From: Balneolaceae bacterium
Lineage (GTDB): Bacteria; Bacteroidota; Rhodothermia; Balneolales; Balneolaceae
Assembly (NCBI GenBank): GCA_003555185.1
Contig: PWFZ01000281.1
Coordinates: forward strand, 1 to 12,828
Length of the DNA stretch: 12,828 nucleotides
Reading direction: 5' to 3'
Below the pieces are notes generated by a model. That model saw nothing but the letters and a program-made list of their open reading frames with translations. It did not search any database and was not told the DNA's origin. The position numbers and the translations under genes were made by a program. This document shows, piece by piece, positions 7,798 to 12,828 of this stretch. Every line of letters starts with the position of its first letter. Position 1 is the stretch's first letter.

Positions 7798-8370
7798 TTA
7801 TCCCAAAGTAAGAGGTTTTTTTAACTCTTTGTAAAGCCATCCTCTTGCTTTTTTCCAGTCTCTGCTTACGGTACTCTCGGAAATATTCATAACCTCTGCA
7901 GTGTTTTCGATACTCATTTCACCGAAATATCGGTATTCTACTAATTCGGCCAGACGAGGGTCAAAGCTTTCCATTTTGTTTAGAGCCTCGTCAAGATCGA
8001 TCAGATTTGATGCTTCCTCTTCTTGAAGGAAGATATTATCGATATAGGTTAGATCTCTCTTTTTACCACCTCGTTTGTCAGCTAATTTTTTTCGGGCATA
8101 ATCTATTAATATCTGACGCATGCACTTTGAGGCAATTGCGAAAAAATGATTCCTATTCTTCCAATTCGTTTGATCATAGTCGCAAAGCTTAAGGTAAGCT
8201 TCATGAACGAGGTCAGTTTTGCTGTATGTATGTTGATGATTTTCGTGGCTAAGGTGCCTGTGAGCCATCAATTGGAGCTCATCATAAACCTTCGGCATTA
8301 AATCCTGATAAGCCTTTTCCTCCCCATTCCCAGCTTGTACAAGAAGGTTAGTTATTGTTAAATCTTGCAT
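7798..8370 (-). CDS. ECF-type RNA polymerase sigma factor of the kinase-linked class
   Basis: The 190-residue protein has sigma region 2 (about 10-90, with LVHEAYLKL and FFAIASKCMRQILIDYARK) and region 4 (about 130-188, with a helix-turn-helix around MSIENTAEVMNISESTVSRDW). I chose the ATG giving MQDLTITNLL. The frame is open to 8652, but the extra 94 residues overlap the methyltransferase gene and do not resemble a sigma factor. No anti-sigma gene is adjacent; a Ser/Thr kinase follows. In region 2.2 the acidic DAED motif is replaced by SKTD (50-53). In Vibrio EcfP (ECF43), which also lacks these acids, phosphorylation of a threonine there by the adjacent kinase switches the sigma on. By analogy Thr52 is a candidate phosphosite. 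Target promoters are unknown. Confidence 0.92.
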   Translation of the reverse strand: MQDLTITNLLVQAGNGEEKAYQDLMPKVYDELQLMAHRHLSHENHQHTYSKTDLVHEAYLKLCDYDQTNWKNRNHFFAIASKCMRQILIDYARKKLADKRGGKKRDLTYIDNIFLQEEEASNLIDLDEALNKMESFDPRLAELVEYRYFGEMSIENTAEVMNISESTVSRDWKKARGWLYKELKKPLTLG

Positions 8371-8440
8371 TGGAGCTATTTTTATACATCTCTTCAGTTG
8401 AACATTCGAAGAGTATAATAATAAAGGCTCACAAAGGAAA

Positions 8441-8500
8441 TTAAGGTTTACTTCCGCTATACATTTCGTACTCCAATAACCTGCACTCGAGCGTGGCGTT
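8441..8500 (-). repeat. Direct repeat: genuine 3' end of the RlmL-like gene
   Basis: This is the partner of the repeat at 5016-5075. It covers the last 19 codons and stop of the methyltransferase gene and nothing beyond it. The following 70 bp before the sigma gene show no similarity to the DNA beyond the other copy. Confidence 0.9.
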
Positions 8501-9598
8501 GTAGTACATCTGTCGGCTTGATGTACGAAGCCCCACTTTTTTCCCAAGAGCATTATTGCCGGTAAATACGTAGCCCCATTTACCCGGACAATCTGATTTA
8601 AAAAAGTCTCCGATTTTTTTGTAGAGTGGACGAAGATCCTCATCCGCATCAAGACGCATTCCGTATGGAGGATTTACTACAATTACACCGTCACCATCGG
8701 GTACTTCTGTGTCAGATATATCGCAGGTCTTAAAATCAATCAAATGATCGACACCGGCTGTTTTAGCATTTTTTTGAGCTGCATTTAAAGCAATGGGACT
8801 AATATCGGTCGCAATTATTCTGCCATCAATCTTCTTTTTTGTCCCGGCTTTTGCCTCATCGCGAATCGTTCTGTAAACAGACTCATCGTACCCTTTTATG
8901 TGCATGAAACCGAATTGATGTCTTAGCGAGGCAGGAGCACGATTAGTGGCAATCATCGCGGCTTCAATAGCGAGTGTTCCTCCACCTGTCATTGGGTTTA
9001 TAAAGTGCTGACCCGGTTCCCATTTGGTGCCCGCAATAATTCCGGCAGCCAGTGTTTCCTGCATAGGTGCCGCAACATTTTCGGTACGGTAATTTCGTCT
9101 TGAAAGGGATTCTCCGGATGTATCAATAAAAATGCGTGCGATGTCTTTATTCCAGAAAAGAAAAATGACGGTCTTGGTGAGATCGGAGCCGCTGTCGGGA
9201 CGGTTATTGAACCGCTGAGTCATGCGATCTACAACAGCGTCTTTACAGAGTAAATTTGCATACTGATCATTATCAATTGTGGGATGATCAACTCGTGAGG
9301 TTACCGAGAAAAAACCATCTTCGTCAATATACTCTTCCCATGGAATTTCAGTAAGCCACTCTACCAGCTGATCGGGGCTCTCAATTCGTTTTTCTCCCAG
9401 CAGATAGTGAACTCTGTGCGCAGTTCGCAACCAGTAATTCATTTTAATGCAGTCGTTGAGGCTGGCCTCAAGTTCCAGTCCTGTATCACGTATTAAAGTG
9501 GGAGTGAAGCCAAGATCTTCAATTTCATTTTTTAAAAAAGGAGGCAGGCCAAATGGACAGGTAACACTAACGGTTTTTTTTTCGGAAAAATCAGCCAT
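8441..9598 (-). CDS. rlmL: THUMP-domain class I SAM-dependent RNA methyltransferase (RlmL-like)
   Basis: The 385-residue protein has an N-terminal ferredoxin-like/THUMP part (about 1-160) that binds RNA and a Rossmann methyltransferase domain (about 165-385). Motifs include the SAM-binding NPMTGGGTLAIEAA starting at Asn201, ATDIS (263-267) and the catalytic NPPYG (309-313) typical of N-methylation of exocyclic amino groups. Length matches the N-terminal half of E. coli RlmKL, which makes m2G2445 in 23S rRNA; the RlmK half is absent, as in most bacteria. The exact target guanine is inferred from family. It is transcribed from the same strand as the FKBP gene upstream, but a strong terminator separates them. 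The last 19 codons are duplicated 3.4 kb downstream at 5016-5075. Confidence 0.88.
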   Translation of the reverse strand: MADFSEKKTVSVTCPFGLPPFLKNEIEDLGFTPTLIRDTGLELEASLNDCIKMNYWLRTAHRVHYLLGEKRIESPDQLVEWLTEIPWEEYIDEDGFFSVTSRVDHPTIDNDQYANLLCKDAVVDRMTQRFNNRPDSGSDLTKTVIFLFWNKDIARIFIDTSGESLSRRNYRTENVAAPMQETLAAGIIAGTKWEPGQHFINPMTGGGTLAIEAAMIATNRAPASLRHQFGFMHIKGYDESVYRTIRDEAKAGTKKKIDGRIIATDISPIALNAAQKNAKTAGVDHLIDFKTCDISDTEVPDGDGVIVVNPPYGMRLDADEDLRPLYKKIGDFFKSDCPGKWGYVFTGNNALGKKVGLRTSSRQMYYNATLECRLLEYEMYSGSKP

Positions 9599-9641
9599 GG
9601 AAAGAAGGGATTGCTATGTAGTTAATATTCTTTTTATAAAT

Positions 9642-9685
9642 AAAAAAACCCGGGAAGATTAAATAATTATTTAACCTCGCCCGGG
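9642..9685 (-). terminator. Strong rho-independent terminator after the FKBP gene
   Basis: On the minus strand CCCGGG arms (9680-9685 and 9649-9654) are extended by a further AT-rich inner stem, including GGTTAAAT with ATTTAATC-type pairing, G-T pairs and one bulge. Seven T residues (9642-9648) follow directly. It lies 28 bp beyond the FKBP stop and ahead of the methyltransferase start, so the two genes are separate units. Confidence 0.85.
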
Positions 9686-9713
9686 AATATAATATCAATG
9701 AAGATACTCTCTA

Positions 9714-10145
9714 TTAGCTGGTTATGTCAACAAGCTCAATTTCGAAAGAAAGATCTTTTCCTGCCAGTGGAAGGTTTGCATCCAATTTCAGTTCAGTGTC
9801 TCCAACCTCTGCGATACGAACCGGTACCGGTTGTCCGTCTGGTTGATTTACCTGAAGCTGCATTCCAACTTGTGGCTCTACATCATCAGGAAGTTGATCT
9901 TTAGGCACGGAGATAATCAGATCTTCGCGTGCTTCACCGTATGCTTCGGTACTTGGGATATCAACTTCTGTAGAATCTCCTACATTTAAACCAACAACTG
10001 CTTTCTCAAACCCGGGTATCAATTGTCCTTCTCCCAGTTTGAATTCAAGGGGCTCGCGCTCCGCAGATGTGTCAAAAACAGATCCATCTTTTAATTTTCC
10101 TGTGTAGTGTACTTTGACGGTATCGCCGTCTTTTACTTTAGACAA
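9714..10145 (-). CDS. SlyD-like FKBP-type peptidyl-prolyl cis-trans isomerase
   Basis: The 143-residue protein has the FKBP fold split by an insert-in-flap chaperone domain. The first FKBP part is about 1-68 (VHYTGKLKDGSVFDTS, then PLEFKLGEGQLIPGFE), the insert about 69-120, and the closing FKBP strands 121-143. It catalyses proline isomerisation and assists folding in the cytoplasm, since no signal peptide is present. The histidine-rich metal-binding tail of E. coli SlyD is missing, and the usual NHPLAGK motif reads NLPLAGK (Leu125). The start is TTG, supported by AAAGGA five bases upstream, the clearest ribosome-binding site in the window. It is divergent from the CoA-binding gene over 68 bp and followed by a strong terminator, so it is monocistronic. 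Confidence 0.92.
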   Translation of the reverse strand: MSKVKDGDTVKVHYTGKLKDGSVFDTSAEREPLEFKLGEGQLIPGFEKAVVGLNVGDSTEVDIPSTEAYGEAREDLIISVPKDQLPDDVEPQVGMQLQVNQPDGQPVPVRIAEVGDTELKLDANLPLAGKDLSFEIELVDITS

Positions 10146-10150
10146 AATGT

Positions 10151-10156
10151 TCCTTT
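10151..10156 (-). promoter_or_regulatory. Ribosome binding site fixing the FKBP TTG start
   Basis: AAAGGA on the minus strand lies 5 nt before the TTG codon at 10145. No in-frame ATG is near, and the encoded MSKVKDGDTVKVHYTG begins where FKBP proteins normally begin, so the TTG is the likely initiator. Confidence 0.6.
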
Positions 10157-10213
10157 GTTTTATATTTAAATTGCGTTGACTTAAAGATAACCTTTTTTAA
10201 AGAGAAAATAGAA

Positions 10214-10657
10214 TTGAATACCCCAAAAACTCCATTTAACGATCAGATTAAGAGCCTTTTAGAAAATTCTAAGACTGTAGCCATTATCGGCTGTTCGAGC
10301 AACCCATATCGGACCAGTTTTCACATTGCTGAATATTTAAGGGAAAATGGTTTTACCATTATCCCCATCAACCCAAATGAAAATGAAGTATTTGGAGAAG
10401 AATCATATGATTCCATACTTGATCTGCCGGATGATATTGAGGTAGATATCATTAACATATTTCGGAATAAGAAATTCACCAAAGAGATGGTTGATGATAT
10501 CGTTAAATGGAGTGAACAAACGGGGCAAAAACCACTTATCTGGACTCAGCTCGATGTAAGCACAAGAGATGCTATGAAATTAGCCAAAAAGAATGGGTTT
10601 CCTTACGTAGAAAATCGGTGCCTGATGGTTGAACACAGAAGGGTAAGTAAAGAGTAG
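10214..10657 (+). CDS. CoA-binding domain protein (YccU-like Rossmann fold)
   Basis: The 147-residue protein is a single CoA-binding domain of the succinyl-CoA synthetase alpha type. Features seen: AIIGCSSNPYRTS near residues 23-35 (glycine loop with Arg33), FTIIPINPNENEVFGEESYDSILDLP (47-72 region), VDIINIFR, PLIWTQLDVS and a closing NRCLMVEHRR. It probably binds CoA or a related nucleotide; no catalytic partner domain is present and the physiological role of the family is not settled. The start is TTG, with AAAGAG 11 nt upstream. A downstream ATG does not occur until after the core motifs, so TTG is preferred. It is divergent from the FKBP gene. A 327-bp repeat-bearing intergenic stretch follows. 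Confidence 0.88.
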   Translation: MNTPKTPFNDQIKSLLENSKTVAIIGCSSNPYRTSFHIAEYLRENGFTIIPINPNENEVFGEESYDSILDLPDDIEVDIINIFRNKKFTKEMVDDIVKWSEQTGQKPLIWTQLDVSTRDAMKLAKKNGFPYVENRCLMVEHRRVSKE

Positions 10658-10703
10658 AAAGACCTTCAAGCGTGGCCGAGCATTTCGGGCTCCTTGAAGC
10701 GTC

Positions 10704-10891
10704 TGGATAACCGCAGAGGAAGCAAAGGTTTCGCAAAGGTCGCAATGGAAATTGAGGTACCCTTTTCACTTCCGTTTGGATAACCGCAGAGGAAGCAAAG
10801 GTTTCGCAGTGGTCACAATGGAAATTGAGGGACTCTTTTCACTTTTCATTATCGTCTGGTTAATCTTGGAGGAAGCTAAGATTTCGCATTG
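10704..10891. repeat. Three-copy degenerate tandem repeat in the intergenic region
   Basis: Units start at 10704, 10777 and 10857 (spacing 73 and 80 bp). The first 54 bp of units 1 and 2 differ at only three positions. Unit 3 is shorter and more diverged (TGGTTAATCTTGGAGGAAGC then TAAGATTTCGCATTG). Inside each unit is a finer repetition of roughly 9-10 bp around GCAAAGGT/CGCAAAGG. This accounts for most of the 327-bp gap 10658-10984, in which I see no gene. From memory similar GCAAAGG-rich runs recur between genes of related bacteria. Confidence 0.8.
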
Positions 10892-10920
10892 ATAATTAAT
10901 TCTAAAAGGAAATAAATATC

Positions 10921-10948
10921 GCTCTCTGTGTCCTTTGTGCTCTCTGTG
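10921..10948. repeat. Short direct repeat GCTCTCTGTG x2
   Basis: The 10-mer GCTCTCTGTG occurs at 10921-10930 and 10939-10948, separated by TCCTTTGT. On the minus strand the whole reads as CACAGAGAGC, ACAAAGGA, CACAGAGAGC, a style like the adjacent GCAAAGG repeats in inverted orientation. Confidence 0.5.
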
Positions 10949-10965
10949 CTGGTGTTTTTTCCAGT

Positions 10966-10982
10966 CCCGAACTTGATTCGGG
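10966..10982. repeat. CCCGAA/TTCGGG hairpin
   Basis: A 6-bp perfect stem with a 5-nt loop (CTTGA) sits just beyond the stop of the membrane-protein gene. Neither strand shows a T tract after the stem, although TTTTTT precedes it on plus, so it is not a standard terminator. It may be a dispersed hairpin repeat or an RNA 3'-end stabiliser. Confidence 0.45.
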
Positions 10983-10984
10983 GG

Positions 10985-11704
10985 TTAATCCTCCTCAGGC
11001 ATCAACACTTTCTTTCTCGCATCCGCATATTCATCCATTTTCGATTTAAGCACCACTTCAATCTCTTTTCGATCACCTTCGGGGATAGATGTCACAAACT
11101 GTTTAATGCGATTCCCTTTCTCTTTTGTTGGATCTATGTATTCAATCATAATTACATCCTCACTATGCCAACCCCAGGCAATTACGGTTTTCCACTCAAT
11201 GAGTTGATCTAACAGCATCACACCTTTAGAACGAAATTCCGGAACCAATTTTAGTGTCCAGCCAAACAGACCAAACGAGATCAATGAAAATCCTGACGTA
11301 AGGCGAATACCTGTAATGGGCAGGTCGGTCAACAGAGCGGTTCTGTAAAGTCCGTACAGTATTAAGATGATGGCAAAGATATGCGGAGCAAAATCAACCC
11401 AGAATGTTCTGTGTTGATAAAGAATATCACCGCCTTCAGATCGGATTTTTAGCTGTCGGTAAGCATATCCAATGAAGAATCCGGCAATTAACGTATACAC
11501 TCCCATCATAAAGGGAGCCGCTACAGATTGGGGGAATCCACCGGTTACGTAAGCAATCATCATTATGGTAAAAACTACCATAACGATCAGAGCTGTATTA
11601 ATAACCCGCTTTGGAGTAAGATGCTCAAGACGGAAATAAGGTTGCGATCCGAAATATCCGGCAATCGAAAACACAAAGAATAAAATGAAAATTAATATCC
11701 ACAT
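10985..11704 (-). CDS. Uncharacterised five-helix membrane protein with cytosolic tail
   Basis: The 239-residue protein has about five hydrophobic segments (2-19, 35-54, 61-82, 106-124, 135-152), followed by a soluble C-terminal region (about 156-239) that is charged and ends in acidic residues. I do not recognise a named family. The tail pattern (FRSKGVMLLDQLIEWKTV, then a strand-rich stretch and a Lys/Glu helix) resembles the small PH-like tails of DUF5673-type bacterial membrane proteins, in which a Trp follows a short loop, but this is a visual impression. It is divergent from the DUF971 gene with only 63 bp between starts, so the two share a promoter region. No catalytic motif is visible. 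Confidence 0.8.
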   Translation of the reverse strand: MWILIFILFFVFSIAGYFGSQPYFRLEHLTPKRVINTALIVMVVFTIMMIAYVTGGFPQSVAAPFMMGVYTLIAGFFIGYAYRQLKIRSEGGDILYQHRTFWVDFAPHIFAIILILYGLYRTALLTDLPITGIRLTSGFSLISFGLFGWTLKLVPEFRSKGVMLLDQLIEWKTVIAWGWHSEDVIMIEYIDPTKEKGNRIKQFVTSIPEGDRKEIEVVLKSKMDEYADARKKVLMPEED

Positions 11705-11767
11705 AAATCGAACGTATATTTAAGGTCTCAATGTTAATGACAGTGAACTCTAACTGCAACCTTCTGT

Positions 11768-12097
11768 ATGGAAAAAAAGTATCAGGCAAAATCTTTGGAC
11801 GTCAGTAATTCAGAACAAATTCTTGAAATTCAATGGGCAGATGGACGCATCGCAAAATACCCTCTTTTCGGTTTGCGAAAAAATTGCCCTTGTGTTATGT
11901 GCAGGGGCGGTCATGATAAAATGGGGCGGTTCGAAATTGAACTCTTCTTTGTAAAACCAACCCGAACCTATAATATCAACAAGCTTGAACCGATTGGGAA
12001 CCACGCATTAAAGATAACATGGGACGATGGTCATAATTCCGGAATGTATCGCTGGGATCTGCTGCGAATCATGGATGAATCAATGGACCGGGATTGA
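11768..12097 (+). CDS. DUF971 protein (gamma-butyrobetaine hydroxylase N-terminal-like domain)
   Basis: The 109-residue protein matches the small zinc-binding domain found alone in many bacteria and at the N-terminus of eukaryotic gamma-butyrobetaine hydroxylase. Likely zinc ligands are Cys40, Cys42 and Cys45 (NCPCVMC) with His89 in the DDGHNSGMYRWDLL motif. The N-terminal strands read LEIQWADGRIAKYPLFGLRKNC, typical of the family. The bacterial stand-alone form is often linked by context to iron-sulfur or ParA/ApbC-type proteins, but no such gene is nearby here and the function is unknown. It converges on the small DUF3185-like gene with a 27-bp gap and no clear terminator. Confidence 0.9.
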   Translation: MEKKYQAKSLDVSNSEQILEIQWADGRIAKYPLFGLRKNCPCVMCRGGHDKMGRFEIELFFVKPTRTYNINKLEPIGNHALKITWDDGHNSGMYRWDLLRIMDESMDRD

Positions 12098-12124
12098 TTA
12101 TTCCGGGATTGAATCAGACAGCTT

Positions 12125-12334
12125 TCAAAAAATTTCATCTCTTATTATCCCAATAAATCCTCCAACAGCAGCAGCAACTCCAATAATGATGAACCACCTG
12201 GTTTCGTTATCCGGAGAGACCGTAAACAATGGGTTATATTGAGAACTCAAAATTTGATAATCCCGATACCCCACATAAATCAGTGTTAGTCCTAGAATAA
12301 GTATAAACAGGGAAAAAAGCTTTTTTCGGTCCAT
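12125..12334 (-). CDS. Small two-helix membrane protein, DUF3185-like
   Basis: The 69-residue protein has two hydrophobic helices (about 6-23 and 47-64) joined by a loop with SSQYNPLFTVSPDNETRW. The pattern of a short lysine-bearing N-terminus, the motif LILGLTLIYVGYRDYQ, a Ser/Phe/Pro loop and a Gly-rich second helix resembles the DUF3185 family as I recall it. No function is known for that family. Both termini are probably cytosolic. It converges on the DUF971 gene. The DNA upstream (12335-12534) is AT-rich, has no gene, and must hold divergent promoters for this gene and the dioxygenase. Confidence 0.75.
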   Translation of the reverse strand: MDRKKLFSLFILILGLTLIYVGYRDYQILSSQYNPLFTVSPDNETRWFIIIGVAAAVGGFIGIIRDEIF

Positions 12335-12534
12335 TTTACGTAGTTCTATATCTCGTTGCTATGATAATTACTCAGAGAATAATACCATTAATGAAATAGT
12401 TCATTGTTAAATATGGATAAAGAAGTGTGTACGATCAAGAGTTTTTATGTTTAGCCCTTATATTTTTCACAAATCTATAGTTGGAACGGGATAGTATTTA
12501 TTATAGTTTAACATGAAACTAAATTATAGCGATT

Positions 12535-12828
12535 ATGTCAGATAGTAAAAACGGGATTCACCACATATCAATTATTTCCGGAGACGGACAGACCAATGCA
12601 GAATTTTATGTGCAAACCTTGGGTTTGCGAATGGTTCTTAAAACTGTAAACCAGGATGATCCGTCAAACTACCACCTTTTCTATGCAAACGGAGCGGGTC
12701 AACCGGGATCAAGTATTACGTTTTTTCCCTGGCCGGGAGCGGTTAAAGGAAGTGCGGGAACCGGACAAACAACGGTGATCGCATTTGGTGTACCTGAATA
12801 TTCTTATGAGTTTTGGACTAGCCGATTA
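12535..12828 (+). CDS. Glyoxalase-fold (VOC) ring-cleaving dioxygenase, 5' part
   Basis: An ATG at 12535 opens a frame that runs without a stop to the window end (98 codons). The protein begins MSDSKNGIHHISIISGDGQ, with the GIHHIS metal-ligand histidine of the vicinal oxygen chelate fold, then AEFYVQTLGLRMVLKTVN, and YHLFYANGAGQPGSSITFFPWPGA. This last motif is typical of the MhqO/MhqA-type ring-cleaving dioxygenases of about 310 residues, which are linked to quinone and hydroquinone resistance. The remaining metal ligands and second VOC module lie outside the window. Substrate is inferred only from the family. Confidence 0.88.
   Translation, partial: MSDSKNGIHHISIISGDGQTNAEFYVQTLGLRMVLKTVNQDDPSNYHLFYANGAGQPGSSITFFPWPGAVKGSAGTGQTTVIAFGVPEYSYEFWTSRL

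Larger units (their letters stand above)
5016..8500. mobile_element. Putative sigma-kinase cassette flanked by 60-bp direct repeats
   Basis: Direct repeats at 5016-5075 and 8441-8500 (53 of 60 positions identical) bracket precisely one ECF sigma gene, one Ser/Thr kinase-TPR gene and about 70 bp of upstream DNA. Removing one repeat plus the interior would leave an intact rlmL-like gene followed by the S10 peptidase. Integration at the 3' end of a conserved gene, with regeneration of that end, is typical of site-specifically integrated islands. No integrase, transposase or inverted terminal repeat lies between the repeats, so the element is either non-autonomous, decayed, or arose by recombination between homologous gene ends. 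Confidence 0.55.

Noticed and set aside
8371..8440. Promoter of the sigma-kinase operon
   Set aside because: TATACT and TATAAA boxes occur on the minus strand but no convincing -35 lies at 16-18 bp, and no GGAAC-type ECF autoregulation motif is visible. I could not support a specific site.
8371..8652. N-terminal extension of the sigma factor to 284 residues
   Set aside because: The extra 94 residues overlap the end of the methyltransferase gene in another frame and lack sigma-like sequence. Starting at 8370 gives the normal ECF length.
10572..10769. 65-residue minus-strand frame
   Set aside because: It runs through the end of the CoA-binding gene and the tandem repeat. Its composition (LRPLRNLC-type) reflects the repeat, not a protein.
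10704..10891. Possible CRISPR array
   Set aside because: There are only three units, the third heavily diverged, spacing is 73-80 bp with similar rather than unique spacers, and no cas gene is present.
10966..10982. Terminator for the membrane-protein gene
   Set aside because: On the minus strand the stem is followed by an A-rich rather than a T-rich run, so intrinsic termination is not supported.
12027..12242. 71-residue plus-strand frame overlapping DUF971 and the small membrane gene
   Set aside because: It overlaps two better genes in other frames and shows no recognisable domain.

Overview
The window (about 40% GC by eye, genes on both strands) looks like chromosomal DNA from a marine FCB-group bacterium, most plausibly Balneolota/Rhodothermota. 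This is inference from gene content: an ECF sigma factor paired with a transmembrane Ser/Thr kinase carrying TPRs, a DksA-family protein that has lost most zinc-binding cysteines, S10-family and DUF971 proteins, and few convincing Shine-Dalgarno sequences. No 16S or other strong phylogenetic marker is present.

Layout. Bases 1-349 hold a terminator-like hairpin, two related GCGAAG palindromes and no secure gene. Bases 350-2632 form a signalling block: an RsbQ-like alpha/beta hydrolase, translationally coupled by a 4-nt overlap to a cytosolic PAS-histidine kinase, then a stand-alone receiver protein on the opposite strand ending 4 nt away. This resembles the Bacillus RsbQ-RsbP energy-stress sensing module with its phosphatase output replaced by a histidine kinase. 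A DksA-like gene (2896-3288) and a convergent secreted S10 peptidase (3362-4879) share a hairpin terminator. On the minus strand, bases 5016-9598 contain an RlmL-like 23S rRNA methyltransferase, then an ECF sigma factor, then a large membrane Ser/Thr kinase-TPR protein.

The most unusual feature is that the sigma-kinase pair is bracketed by 60-bp direct repeats. One copy is the true 3' end of the methyltransferase gene. The other is an orphan copy just past the kinase stop codon that still reads in frame to a stop. This looks like a 3.4-kb cassette inserted at the 3' end of rlmL, with no recombinase left inside. Within it, the sigma factor has Ser-Lys-Thr-Asp where ordinary ECF sigmas have the acidic DAED motif, which fits control by phosphorylation from the adjacent kinase. 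That kinase in turn has Ser instead of the metal-binding Asn of its catalytic loop.

The right part is mostly housekeeping: a SlyD-like FKBP isomerase with a strong terminator, a divergent CoA-binding protein, a 327-bp intergenic stretch of degenerate tandem repeats, an uncharacterised five-helix membrane protein, a DUF971 protein, a small DUF3185-like membrane protein, and the 5' part of a glyoxalase-fold ring-cleaving dioxygenase cut by the window end.
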